Source: Streptomyces sp. rh34
GTDB taxonomy: Bacteria > Actinomycetota > Actinomycetes > Streptomycetales > Streptomycetaceae
Reading direction: 5' to 3'
Length of the DNA: 33,321 bases
Assembly (NCBI RefSeq): GCF_002551245.1
Contig: NZ_NTGZ01000055.1
Location: 1 to 33,321, forward strand
Shown piece after piece: positions 15,274 through 23,215 of this stretch. The first letter of the stretch is position 1, and each line of letters begins with the position of its first letter. A program made the position numbers and the translations under genes. The notes under the pieces are model-generated. The model worked only from the letters and a program-made list of their open reading frames with translations, did not search any database and had not been told where the DNA came from.

Positions 15274-15825
15274 TCACCTCGGCGGGTCCTCGCCTGTAAG
15301 CCCGTCGACGGATTCACGGATGAGGTCGGCGTGACCGGCGTGGCGGGCGTACTCCTCGATGAGGTCAAGGAGAATGCGGCGAAGGTTGGGGCGTTCGCCG
15401 CTACGGGTGGTGCAGGCGCCGAGCTGGTCCAGCCCGCCCGTGCTGAGCGCCTCGTCGACGATGGCACGGGAGCGGGCGACTGACTCCTGCCAGAGAGCGC
15501 GCAGTTGCTCGGGGGTGTCCTCCGCGGCGGAGCGGTAGTCCCAGTCGGAAGTGCTGTCCCAGTCGACGGTGTCCCAGGGAGCACCGACTGGGGAGCCGAG
15601 CCACAGCCGGGCGAAGTGACTGTCTTCTACGTGCGCCAGGTGCTTGAGGAGGCCGCCCAGAGTGATGCTGGACGTGCCGAGTGTGGCGCGAAGGCCGGGG
15701 GCGCCCAGGCCAGAGCACTTCCAGGCAAGGGTAGCCCGCTGCCGTTCGAGGGCGCCGAGGACAGCTGCTGCCTCGGTGCCGGCGAGTGGAGGTTCCGGCC
15801 AAGCTTCGGTTTTGCTCTCGGTCAT
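15274..15825 (-). CDS. DinB / DUF664-family protein
   Basis: 183 aa from ATG 15825; the open frame extends upstream but conserved sequence begins near MTESKTEAWPEPPLAG. It is a four-helix DinB-like fold with likely metal ligands: His in LLKHLAHVEDSHF (about 80-92) and two His in EEYARHAGHADLIRE near the C-terminus. The family includes mycothiol- or bacillithiol-dependent S-transferases, and Streptomyces uses mycothiol, so a thiol-transfer or detoxification role is plausible but not shown. No ribosome site is clear. Its 3' end abuts the transposase relic, which may have altered the sequence after the stop. Confidence 0.8.
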   Translation of the reverse strand: MTESKTEAWPEPPLAGTEAAAVLGALERQRATLAWKCSGLGAPGLRATLGTSSITLGGLLKHLAHVEDSHFARLWLGSPVGAPWDTVDWDSTSDWDYRSAAEDTPEQLRALWQESVARSRAIVDEALSTGGLDQLGACTTRSGERPNLRRILLDLIEEYARHAGHADLIRESVDGLTGEDPPR

Positions 15826-16074
15826 GGCCGCAGACCATAGCGAACGGAACCGGCCGTGCAGCCGACGGGTGAACGCAACGAGCCGATCACTCACCACCAA
15901 GATCCGCCGGACAAACCGTAGGCCCTGTCGGCCCAGGGGGTGTCCGACCCTCCCGCGTGGGCCCCTCCCGCGTGGGCGGAATTGATCAGACATCCCCTGG
16001 CCCGCTCCGCTTTCTCAGGAAATTCACAGGAACGGGTCAGGCTTCTCTCACGGGTGGCTCACAGAGTGGTGCCC

Positions 16075-16821
16075 ATGACGACGACGACCTCGCCCCAGGG
16101 GCGTACCGAACTGCTCAGGCCGGACCGTACCCCCGTGAGGGTCCTGGTCGTGGACGACGAGGCTCCGCTCGCCGAGCTGCTCTCGATGGCCCTGCGCTAC
16201 GAGGGGTGGGAGGTGCGCAGCGCCGGGGACGGGGCCGGGGCGGTCCGGGCCGCGCGGGATTTCCGCCCGGACGCGGTGGTCCTGGACGTGACGCTCCCGG
16301 ACATGGACGGGCTGTCCGTGCTGGGCCGGCTGCGCCGCGAGTACGACGATGTGCCGGTCCTCTTCCTGACCGCCCGGGACTCCGTCGAGGACCGGATCGC
16401 CGGGCTCACCGCGGGCGGTGACGACTACGTGACGAAGCCGTTCGGCCTGGAGGAGGTCGTGGCCCGGCTGCGCGGGCTCATCCGCCGCTCGGGCTCGGCC
16501 GTCGCCGTCGGGCGCGGCGAGTCCACGCTCACCGTCGGTGACCTGGTGCTCGACGAGGACAGCCACGAGGTGAGCCGGGGCGGGGACGCGATCCACGTCA
16601 CGGCCACCGAGTTCGAGCTGCTGCGTTTCCTGATGCGCAATCCGCGCCGGGTGCTCAGCAAGGCGCAGATCCTCGACCGGGTCTGGAACTACGACTTCGG
16701 TGGCCAGGCGAACGTCGTCGAGCTCTACATCTCCTATCTCCGCAAGAAGATCGACGCGGGGCGCACGCCGATGATCCACACCCGGCGCGGCGCGGGGTAT
16801 CTGATCAAGCCCGGTGAGTAG
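16075..16821 (+). CDS. OmpR/PhoB-family response regulator lacking an adjacent kinase
   Basis: 248 aa from ATG 16075. Receiver domain (about 20-135): acidic pair Asp27-Asp28, phosphoacceptor Asp71 (VVLDVTLPDMDG), Thr99 (LFLTARD) and Lys121 (YVTKPFG), all intact. A winged-helix effector domain follows (about 155-245: VTATEFELLRFLMRNPRRVLSKAQIL ... VVELYISYLRKKID, HTRRGAGYLI). Such genes are usually followed by an overlapping sensor kinase. Here the sequence GAGTAGGTGAGG after the stop would allow a kinase GTG start, but only about 60 nt separate it from a convergent hydrolase. The kinase therefore seems lost or located elsewhere. Confidence 0.93.
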   Translation: MTTTTSPQGRTELLRPDRTPVRVLVVDDEAPLAELLSMALRYEGWEVRSAGDGAGAVRAARDFRPDAVVLDVTLPDMDGLSVLGRLRREYDDVPVLFLTARDSVEDRIAGLTAGGDDYVTKPFGLEEVVARLRGLIRRSGSAVAVGRGESTLTVGDLVLDEDSHEVSRGGDAIHVTATEFELLRFLMRNPRRVLSKAQILDRVWNYDFGGQANVVELYISYLRKKIDAGRTPMIHTRRGAGYLIKPGE

Positions 16822-16860
16822 GTGAGGCGAGGCGGAGCGCCGGCCCCCGGTGACTGCGGG

Positions 16861-16884
16861 AGCCCGGTCGGCCGCGGCCGGGCT
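16861..16884. terminator. Hairpin between convergent response regulator and serine hydrolase genes
   Basis: AGCCCGG and CCGGGCT flank a GC-rich 10-nt centre. It lies in the 62-nt gap and reaches the last base of the hydrolase stop. Confidence 0.5.
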
Positions 16885-18047
16885 CAGAACCCGGCCGCGT
16901 ACGTCCAGAAGTCCCGCATCACCTGCGGTGCGGCGGGCCCGGTCAACTCCATCTGGGTGAGCAGGACGGCGACGGTGCCCGTGGAGGGGACGATGTGCGC
17001 CGTGGTGCCGGTGCCGCCGACCCAGCCGTAGCGGCCGAGGACGTTCCAGGGGGCCGCGATCTCGATGTCCACCGCACCGCCGAATCCCCAGCCCTGCCCT
17101 TCCGTGAACAGGCTGCTCGCGGCGCGCTGCTCCGGGGTGAGGTGGTCGGTGATCATCTGGCGGACCGACTCGGCGGCCAGCACCCGGCGGCCGTCGTCGT
17201 CCAGGCCCCCGGCGAGCAGCATCCGGCCGAAGGCGGCCCAGTCGTCGACGGTCGAGACCAGGCCGCCCGCGCCGGACGGGAAGGCCGGCGGGCTGCTCCA
17301 CTGCCCGTCCGGGGCGTCCACCAGCACCGGGTCGCTTCCGCCGTCCACCCCGGCCCGGTAGTAGCCGGTGAACCGGTCCAGCGCGGCGGGCTCCACGACG
17401 AACCCGGTGTCCGTCATGCCCAGGGGCTCGAACAGCCGCTCCGCCAGATACGCGGGCAGCGGGCGGTCGGCGACCCGGGCGATGAGGACGCCGAGGATGT
17501 CGGAGCACGTGTTGTAGAGCCAGCCGTCGCCCGGCTGGTGCAGCAACGGGATTCGGGACAGCGCGGCCATCCAGGCGTCCGGCGCGAGGACGGCCTGCGG
17601 CTGCGGCGGGCCCTGTTTCAGTTCGGTGAACAGCGGGACGACGGCGGGGAGCGAGAAGTCGGACGGGAAGCCGTATCCGGCCCGGAAGGTCAGCAGGTCC
17701 AGCAGGGTGATGGGGTGGACCGCCGACACCACGTCGTCGACCGGGCTCTGCGGGGTCCGTACGACCAGCGGCGCGGCCAGCTCGGGCAGCCATGCCGCGA
17801 CCGGGTCGGCGGGGGCGATCAGGCCGTCCTCGACGAGCGTCATGGCGGCCGCCGCCACAATCGGCTTGGTGATCGAGGCGAGACGGAAGAGCGAGTCCCG
17901 CCGCATCGGCGCGGACCCGGCGAGGCCGGCCGTACCGGCCGACACCACCTCGGTCCGCCCGCCCCGGGAGACCAGGGCCACCGCGCCCGGCATCGACCCC
18001 TCGGCGATGTGGGTGTCCAGCAGTGCGTGCAGGGGGGTGGTGGTCAT
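16884..18047 (-). CDS. Serine hydrolase of the beta-lactamase (class C / EstB) family
   Basis: 387 aa from ATG 18047, no signal peptide, so probably cytoplasmic. Active-site motifs: SITK with Ser58 and Lys61, Tyr178 in LYNTCSD (the Y-x-N position reads Y-N-T) and GGTGTT near residue 360 in place of KTG. Without export and with these altered motifs it is more likely an esterase or peptidase than a true beta-lactamase. It is convergent with the response regulator. If that regulator once had a kinase downstream, this gene borders the place where it was lost. Confidence 0.88.
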   Translation of the reverse strand: MTTTPLHALLDTHIAEGSMPGAVALVSRGGRTEVVSAGTAGLAGSAPMRRDSLFRLASITKPIVAAAAMTLVEDGLIAPADPVAAWLPELAAPLVVRTPQSPVDDVVSAVHPITLLDLLTFRAGYGFPSDFSLPAVVPLFTELKQGPPQPQAVLAPDAWMAALSRIPLLHQPGDGWLYNTCSDILGVLIARVADRPLPAYLAERLFEPLGMTDTGFVVEPAALDRFTGYYRAGVDGGSDPVLVDAPDGQWSSPPAFPSGAGGLVSTVDDWAAFGRMLLAGGLDDDGRRVLAAESVRQMITDHLTPEQRAASSLFTEGQGWGFGGAVDIEIAAPWNVLGRYGWVGGTGTTAHIVPSTGTVAVLLTQMELTGPAAPQVMRDFWTYAAGF

Positions 18048-18228
18048 GGGTCGTCCTTCGTCCGGTACCGCGTGTGCTGTCGGAGGCCTGCCCTCCGGGG
18101 GGCGTCCCGCAGCGTGCGACCGCGGGTGGTGGACCGGGCGCGGCCCTCGGACAGGAGGACGCGCGCCGGCCGTAAAAGGAGGCTTTCGGGCCGAAAATGG
18201 AGACTCCCGGGCCGCCCGGGACTCATCG

Positions 18229-18248
18229 GCCCGCCCCCGTCGGCGGGC
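18229..18248 (-). terminator. Hairpin at the end of the EEP-family gene
   Basis: GCCCGCC-N6-GGCGGGC touches the stop at 18249. A second inverted repeat, TCCCGGG-ccg-CCCGGGA, lies at 18205-18221. Both are short, and together they may end transcription. Confidence 0.45.
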
Positions 18249-19136
18249 TCATCGGCCGCTCCCTCCCCCTACCAGCAGGTCCGCCACCACCGGCCGGTGG
18301 TCGGAGGCGACGCTCTCAGGTACCCACGCCTTCCGCACCGTGATCCTGGCGCCGGGCCCGCCCTTCGACACCGCCACGTAGTCGATCCGCTTGACCGGGT
18401 CCTGCGCCGGGAAGGTCGGCGCCGCCGGGTCGGCGTCCGTCAGCTCCCGCCACAGCGGCGCCAGTTCGGGGGCGGCGGGCTCCGCGTTGAGGTCGCCGAG
18501 CAGAATCCGCGGGCCCCGGTCCTCGGCCATGATCCGCCGGGTGTCGGCGACCTGGGCGACGCGGACGGAGGGGTCCGGGCGGTAGTCGAGGTGGGTCACG
18601 TACACGTGTACGGGCAGCCCCCGCACCCGTACGACGACCTCGCCGAACCCCGGGGCGGGAGCAGGGGTGGGGTTCGGGTCCTGGGTGGAGAGACGGGTGA
18701 TCTCGTGGTTCTCGGCGCTCACGATCCGGTGCCGCGACAGCACGGCCACCCCGTACTCCGCCCGGGGGCCGCCCGGTTGGGCCGGATCCAGGCTGTAGAT
18801 CGGTGCGAAGGAGACGTGCATGCGCAGCCGCCGCGCCAGCTCTCCCGCGAGGTCCCGCCACTCGCTGCGGTCACCCCAGTGCCGGTCGACCTCCTGAAGC
18901 CCGATCAGATCCGCGTCGAGCGACCGCAGTTCGGCCGTCTGGCGGTCCAGGTCGAAGGCGCCGTCCACGCCCGCCCCGGCATGGATGTTGTACGTGGCGA
19001 CCCGCAGGGGCAGGCCCCCGCCGGAAGGGGGACGGGCCGTGGTGACGGCGGCGGCGGGCGGCGTGATGAGTGCACCCAAGAGGGATGCGGTGAGCAGGAG
19101 TTGAGGGATGCGAGAGGAACAGCGACGCAGCGACAT
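18249..19136 (-). CDS. Secreted endonuclease/exonuclease/phosphatase-family protein
   Basis: 295 aa with a signal peptide (LLLTASLLGALITPPAAA, to about residue 30). The EEP fold motifs are in order: RVATYNIHAG (Asn50), IGLQEVDRHWG (Glu82), YVTHLDYR, ILLGDLNAEP, RIDYVAVS and SDHRPVVADL at the C-terminus. These metal-binding and catalytic residues are intact, so it should be an active phosphodiesterase (nuclease, sphingomyelinase or phosphatase type; substrate not predictable). It would work outside the cell. It diverges from the MFS pump gene across about 230 nt that hold three operator-like repeats. Confidence 0.88.
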   Translation of the reverse strand: MSLRRCSSRIPQLLLTASLLGALITPPAAAVTTARPPSGGGLPLRVATYNIHAGAGVDGAFDLDRQTAELRSLDADLIGLQEVDRHWGDRSEWRDLAGELARRLRMHVSFAPIYSLDPAQPGGPRAEYGVAVLSRHRIVSAENHEITRLSTQDPNPTPAPAPGFGEVVVRVRGLPVHVYVTHLDYRPDPSVRVAQVADTRRIMAEDRGPRILLGDLNAEPAAPELAPLWRELTDADPAAPTFPAQDPVKRIDYVAVSKGGPGARITVRKAWVPESVASDHRPVVADLLVGGGSGR

Positions 19137-19251
19137 GGCTCTCCAACCGGCCGAAAATCGCGCACTTTGTCAGGTCAGCGTCGAGAACCGTACCGCCCGG
19201 CCGCCGCGCCGGCCCACCGGCGCGGCCGGGCCGGTGGAACGGGAATCGACT

Positions 19252-19310
19252 TGTACGTCGTACAGGATCTGCCTTACGGTGTACATCGATCTCGTCCCAT
19301 ACGCCGTACA
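19252..19310. promoter_or_regulatory. Three TACG-N2-GTACA operator-like sites
   Basis: TGTACGTCGTACA (19252-19264, symmetric), CTTACGGTGTACA (19273-19285) and CATACGCCGTACA (19298-19310) share TACG-N2-GTACA. They lie between the EEP gene and the MFS pump gene, whose start is 56 nt after the last site. A TetR-family regulator is encoded right after the pump and is the natural candidate to bind them. Confidence 0.65.
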
Positions 19311-19365
19311 GCGACTCCGGAGCCGGCGCTCACCGCCCCGGAGCCCCGGAGTCCAAGGAGCCCGC

Positions 19366-21021
19366 ATGACGGCGCCCGCCGCACAGCGACCAGACCTCGC
19401 CCCCCAGAGGCATCCGCAGCGCTGGCTGATCCTCGGCGTCATCTGCCTGGCCCAGCTCACCGTGCTGCTCGACAACACGGTCCTGAACGTCGCGATCCCC
19501 TCCCTCACCACGGAGTTGGACGCCTCCACCGCCGACGTGCAGTGGATGATCAACGCCTACTCGCTCGTCCAGTCCGGTCTGCTGCTCACCGCGGGCAGCT
19601 CCGCCGACCGCTACGGGCGCAAGAAGATGCTGATCGTGGGCCTCGCCCTGTTCGGTGTCGGCTCGCTCGCGGCGGGGCTCTCCCAGTCCTCGGGCCAGCT
19701 CATCGCGGCCCGCGCCGGGATGGGTGTCGGGGGCGCGCTGCTGCTCACCACCACGCTCGCCGTCGTGGTCCAGATCTTCGACGACGCCGAGCGGGTCAAG
19801 GCGATCGGGATCTGGTCGACCGTCAGCTCCCTCGGCTTCGCGGCGGGCCCGCTGTTCGGCGGGTTCGTCCTCGACCACTTCTGGTGGGGCGCGATCTTCC
19901 TCATCAACATCCCGGTCGCCCTGATCGCCCTGGCCGCCGTCGTCCGGCTCGTACCGGAGTCGAAGAACGGGCGGGGGGAGCGGCCGGACCTGCTGGGCGC
20001 GCTGCTCTCCACGATCGGCATGACGGCCGTCGTCTTCGCGATCATCTCCGGGCCCGAGCACGGCTGGGCGTCCGGCCGGGTGCTGCTGACGGCGTCTCTC
20101 GGGGCCGTGGTGATGGCCGGGTTCGTCCTGTGGGAGCTCCGCATCCCGAACCCGATGCTCGACATGCACTTCTTCCGGAACCAGAAGTTCATCGGCGCGG
20201 TGGCGGGCGCGATCCTGGTCGCCTTCGGCATGGGCGGTTCGCTCTTCCTGCTCACCCAGCACCTTCAGCTCGTGCTCGGCTACGGACCGTTGGAGGCCGG
20301 GCTGCGTACGGCCCCGATGGCCCTCACCGTGGTCGCTCTCAACCTGACCGGCCTGGGCGCCCGCCTCGTGGGGAAGATGGGGACGCCGGTCGTCATCGCG
20401 GCGGGGATGAGCTGTCTGGCGGCCGGACTCGCCGCGATCGCGCTGCTCGGGCGGGGCGGGTACGGCGGCATGCTGTTCGGTCTGGTCGTGATGGGTGCGG
20501 GGATCGCCCTGGCGATGCCCGCGATGGCCAACGCCATCATGAGCGCGATCCCGCCGGAGAAGGCGGGGGTGGGCGCGGGGGTGAACGGCATGCTCGCGGA
20601 GTTCGGCAACGGACTCGGGGTCGCGGTGCTCGGCGCCGTGATGAACGCCCGGTTCGCCGCTCTCGTGCCGGCCGCCGTCGGTGCCGCCTCGCTTCCCGCG
20701 GCCCTGGCCACCGCCGACGGGCCCGCCGCCCGGGAGCAGATCAAGGACGCCTTCGCCTCGGGCCTGGAGGTCAGCCAACTGGTGGGCGCGGTCGCGGTGC
20801 TGGCGGGCGGACTGCTCGCCGCGCTCCTGCTGCGCCGGGCCGAGCGGGCGGAGACGTCGGCGGCCGAGGCGGTGAAGACCGGGGCTGCGAAGGCAGAGGC
20901 GGTGAAGACCGGAGCCGCGAAGGCCGAGGTCACGGAGACCGGGGCTGCGGAGACCCGGGCTGCGAAGGCCGAGGCTGCGAAGGCCGGGGACCGGGCAGAC
21001 TCGACGGGACCGGCGGCATAG
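19366..21021 (+). CDS. MFS drug-efflux transporter, DHA2 (14-helix) type
   Basis: 551 aa from ATG 19366 with AAGGAG upstream; the frame is open further upstream but through the operator region. Motif A is visible in loop 2-3 (GSSADRYGRKKML) and motif C in helix 5 (GFAAGPLFGG). The D-x-TVLNVAIP signature in helix 1 (LLDNTVLNVAIPSL) is typical of EmrB/QacA proteins. The membrane part spans about residues 20-500. The last 50 residues are an Ala/Lys/Glu tail made of 30-bp DNA repeats. Predicted role: proton-driven export of drugs or a secondary metabolite. It is co-directional with the TetR gene 130 nt downstream. Confidence 0.92.
   Translation: MTAPAAQRPDLAPQRHPQRWLILGVICLAQLTVLLDNTVLNVAIPSLTTELDASTADVQWMINAYSLVQSGLLLTAGSSADRYGRKKMLIVGLALFGVGSLAAGLSQSSGQLIAARAGMGVGGALLLTTTLAVVVQIFDDAERVKAIGIWSTVSSLGFAAGPLFGGFVLDHFWWGAIFLINIPVALIALAAVVRLVPESKNGRGERPDLLGALLSTIGMTAVVFAIISGPEHGWASGRVLLTASLGAVVMAGFVLWELRIPNPMLDMHFFRNQKFIGAVAGAILVAFGMGGSLFLLTQHLQLVLGYGPLEAGLRTAPMALTVVALNLTGLGARLVGKMGTPVVIAAGMSCLAAGLAAIALLGRGGYGGMLFGLVVMGAGIALAMPAMANAIMSAIPPEKAGVGAGVNGMLAEFGNGLGVAVLGAVMNARFAALVPAAVGAASLPAALATADGPAAREQIKDAFASGLEVSQLVGAVAVLAGGLLAALLLRRAERAETSAAEAVKTGAAKAEAVKTGAAKAEVTETGAAETRAAKAEAAKAGDRADSTGPAA
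20869..20988 (+). repeat. 30-bp tandem repeats encoding the pump's C-terminal tail
   Basis: Three 30-bp units (20869-20898, 20899-20928, 20929-20958) are followed by two 15-bp half-units (20959-20988). All are in frame and encode AVKTGAAKAE-like repeats. Confidence 0.85.
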
Positions 21022-21074
21022 CATCGGACCGGACGCCCGTACCGGATCGTCAGCGTCCGGTACGCCGTCCCTCC

Positions 21075-21097
21075 GGCGGGACCCGCCGGGTCCCGCC
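21075..21097 (+). terminator. Hairpin between MFS and TetR genes
   Basis: GGCGGGACCC-gcc-GGGTCCCGCC, a perfect 10-bp stem, lies in the 130-nt gap. It may end or weaken pump transcription before the regulator gene. Confidence 0.5.
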
Positions 21098-21151
21098 GTT
21101 CCGGCAGGACGGCTCGGTGGGCCGGTCCGCGCAAGACGAGGAGAGTGCGCC

Positions 21152-21976
21152 ATGGTGTCCGAGTCCGACCGCGAGTCCGCGCCCGACCGCGAGCCCGAGC
21201 CGGAGTCCGGGGCCGACCGCGCGGACAGCGCCGCGCGGACCAGCGTGTGGCTGGGCCGCCGGGCCCCCGCGCGGTCCCGCAGGTCCGAGTCCCCGGCGGG
21301 CCTGGACCGCAACCGGATCACCGAGGCGTCGGTGCGGCTGCTGGACGCCGACGGCCTCGCCAAGTTCTCGATGCGCCGGCTCGCCGCCGAGCTGGACGTC
21401 ACCGCGATGTCCCTCTACTGGTACGTCGACACCAAGGACGACCTCCTGGAACTGGCGCTCGACTCGGTCTACGCCGAGATCGCCCCGCCCCGCGAGGACG
21501 CCGACTGGCGGGACCGGCTGCGGGAGCTGGCCCGCAGCTACCGCGAACTCATCGTCCGCCACATCTGGATCTCCCCGCTGGCCGGGACCTTCCTCAACAT
21601 CGGCCCGAACTCCATGCTGTTCTCGTACGCCGTCCAGGATGTCGTCCGGGCCACCGGACTCCCCCTGGAACGGCAGACGGGCGCGCTCTCGGCGGTCTTC
21701 CAGTTCGTTTACGGGTTCGGCACCGTCGAGGGCCACTTCAAGGCGCGGTGCGACGCGACCGGGCTGACCCAGGACGAGTACCACCAGCAGGCGATGGGCA
21801 CGATCAGGGCGCAGCCGCACCTGCGGCAGATCACCGAGGCGTCGGACGAACTGATGGCGGCCCGGGGCGGGAAGACGGTCGAGGAGATGCGCGAACGGGA
21901 CTTCGTCTTCGCGCTGGACCTGCTGATCGCGGGCATCGAGGCGGTGCGCGACCGGACGGGCACGCCCGCCCAGTAG
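21152..21976 (+). CDS. TetR-family transcriptional regulator
   Basis: 274 aa with GAGGAG before ATG 21152. The first 48 residues are an acidic, repetitive tail (SDRESAPDREPEPES), longer than usual. The HTH lies at about 52-98 (RITEASVRLLDADGLAKFSMRRLAAELDVTAMSLYWYVDTKDDLL). The rest is an all-helical ligand domain like the TetR_C class that includes tetracycline repressors. Placed right after a DHA2 pump with three repeated sites upstream of it, it probably represses the pump until a drug binds. Upstream autoregulation is not clear from the sequence. Confidence 0.9.
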   Translation: MVSESDRESAPDREPEPESGADRADSAARTSVWLGRRAPARSRRSESPAGLDRNRITEASVRLLDADGLAKFSMRRLAAELDVTAMSLYWYVDTKDDLLELALDSVYAEIAPPREDADWRDRLRELARSYRELIVRHIWISPLAGTFLNIGPNSMLFSYAVQDVVRATGLPLERQTGALSAVFQFVYGFGTVEGHFKARCDATGLTQDEYHQQAMGTIRAQPHLRQITEASDELMAARGGKTVEEMRERDFVFALDLLIAGIEAVRDRTGTPAQ

Positions 21977-22033
21977 CCGCGCACCGTTTCCGTACCCGCG
22001 CACCGGGTTGCCGGCCGCGCACCGCCGCCTTCA
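21977..22033. repeat. 19-bp-period tandem repeat in a convergent gap
   Basis: CCGCGCACCG starts at 21977, 21996 and 22015, exactly 19 bp apart. A diverged copy, CCGCGTACCG, lies at 22038. The array fills the space between the TetR and dehydrogenase stops. Confidence 0.75.
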
Positions 22034-23131
22034 GTACCCGCGTACCGCGTCCACCGTCAGCTCGGGGCGGCGGCCCGCCGTCACGGCCTCCCAGCAGGCG
22101 GAGAAGTCGACGGAGACGTCCTCGTCGGTGGTGATCCCCGAGGAGTGCGAGGTGATGACCGTGCGGGGCAGCTTCCACACGGGGTCGCCGGGCGCGGCCG
22201 GTTCCTCCGGCAGCACGTCCAGCACCGCCCGCCGCACCCGGCCGTCCCGCAGCGCGGTCTCCAGCGCCCCCATGTCCACGGTCGGACCCCGCCCCACGTT
22301 GACGAACGTCGCCCCGCGCACCGCCGCGAACCGGGCGGCCCCGAAGAAGCCCTCCGTGGCCCCGGTCAACGGCAGCGTGGAGATCACCCAGCGGGCCTCG
22401 GCCAGCACCCCGGCGTCCTCGGCGGCCCCGATCACGCGGTCGAAGCCCGGCACCACCCGGACGGAGCCCGGTGCGGGCCCGGACCGCGTCGTGCGGGCGA
22501 CGCCCACGGTGCGTACCCCGCAGGCGCCCAGCAGCCGCCCGACTGCCGCGCCGATGCGGCCGGTCCCGTAGATCAGCGCGGTCTGCCCGGCGACGAGCTC
22601 CGAGGGGAGGCGCTCCCAGTGCGCGCGGGCGTGCCGGGCGGTGAACTCCGGTACGGACTGGCACTCGGCGAGCATCCAGGCCAGGACGTACTGGGCCATC
22701 CGCTCGCCCATCCGGCCCACGGTCCGGGTCAGGAGCGCCGGGACGGGCCAGGGGCCGCCGGCGAACAGCGAGTCCGTCCCCGCGTTGACGCTGTGGAACC
22801 AGAGCAGACGGCTCGTCCGCAGCGCGTCGGGCAGTGTTTCGCCCACGCACAGAAGGGGGCCGTCGGAGGGCGGCGGGACGTCCTCCAAGGGCTCCGCCTC
22901 CCGCCCGGTGATCCGCTCCAGTTCCCGTACCAGGCCACCGTCGAGCGAGGGCGCGACCAGAAGCCGGGCCCGCGCGAGGGCGTCGGGCGAGGGCAGCGGG
23001 GCCGGGACGGGCAGCCCGCACCCGAGGAGCGAGTGGGGCGGTCCCGGGACGGGTAGCGGCGGAACGGGCCCGGTGCCCCCGGTCTGTCCGTTCTCTCCGG
23101 CCATCTCTGCGGTCATCGGGCGGTCAGCCAT
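22031..23131 (-). CDS. D-isomer-specific 2-hydroxyacid dehydrogenase
   Basis: About 366 aa from ATG 23131; the true start is uncertain because no good ribosome site is seen and a Pro/Gly-rich N-terminus of about 45 residues precedes the fold. NAD-binding motif YGTGRIGAAVG is near 188-198. Catalytic residues: Arg in NVGRGPTVD, Glu in DVLPEEP and His in VITSHSSG, the usual Arg-Glu-His set. It reduces a 2-keto acid or oxidises a D-2-hydroxy acid in the cytoplasm; the substrate is not evident. Repeat arrays lie at both ends of the gene (21977-22033 and 23145-23215). Confidence 0.87.
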   Translation of the reverse strand: MADRPMTAEMAGENGQTGGTGPVPPLPVPGPPHSLLGCGLPVPAPLPSPDALARARLLVAPSLDGGLVRELERITGREAEPLEDVPPPSDGPLLCVGETLPDALRTSRLLWFHSVNAGTDSLFAGGPWPVPALLTRTVGRMGERMAQYVLAWMLAECQSVPEFTARHARAHWERLPSELVAGQTALIYGTGRIGAAVGRLLGACGVRTVGVARTTRSGPAPGSVRVVPGFDRVIGAAEDAGVLAEARWVISTLPLTGATEGFFGAARFAAVRGATFVNVGRGPTVDMGALETALRDGRVRRAVLDVLPEEPAAPGDPVWKLPRTVITSHSSGITTDEDVSVDFSACWEAVTAGRRPELTVDAVRGY

Positions 23132-23144
23132 GTCCACCACCCTA

Positions 23145-23215
23145 CGACCGGGTCCGGCCCCCGCTACCTGCTACCTGCGACCGGGTCCGGCCCCTGCGGC
23201 CGGGTCCGGTCACTG
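23145..23215. repeat. CCGGGTCCGG repeat array upstream of the dehydrogenase
   Basis: CGACCGGGTCCGGCCCC (23145), the 19-nt copies at 23178-23196 and 23197-23215, and two CTACCTG copies between. The last copy runs into the 3' end of the YceI gene (stop at 23210). Confidence 0.65.

Noticed and set aside
16884..18047. Antibiotic-resistance beta-lactamase
   Set aside because: No signal peptide and altered third motif; a general serine hydrolase is more likely.
16995..21767. Plus-strand open frame of 1590 codons
   Set aside because: It runs antisense through the hydrolase and EEP genes and out of frame through the pump; the composition is Arg/Gly-rich with no domain. It is a high-GC shadow.
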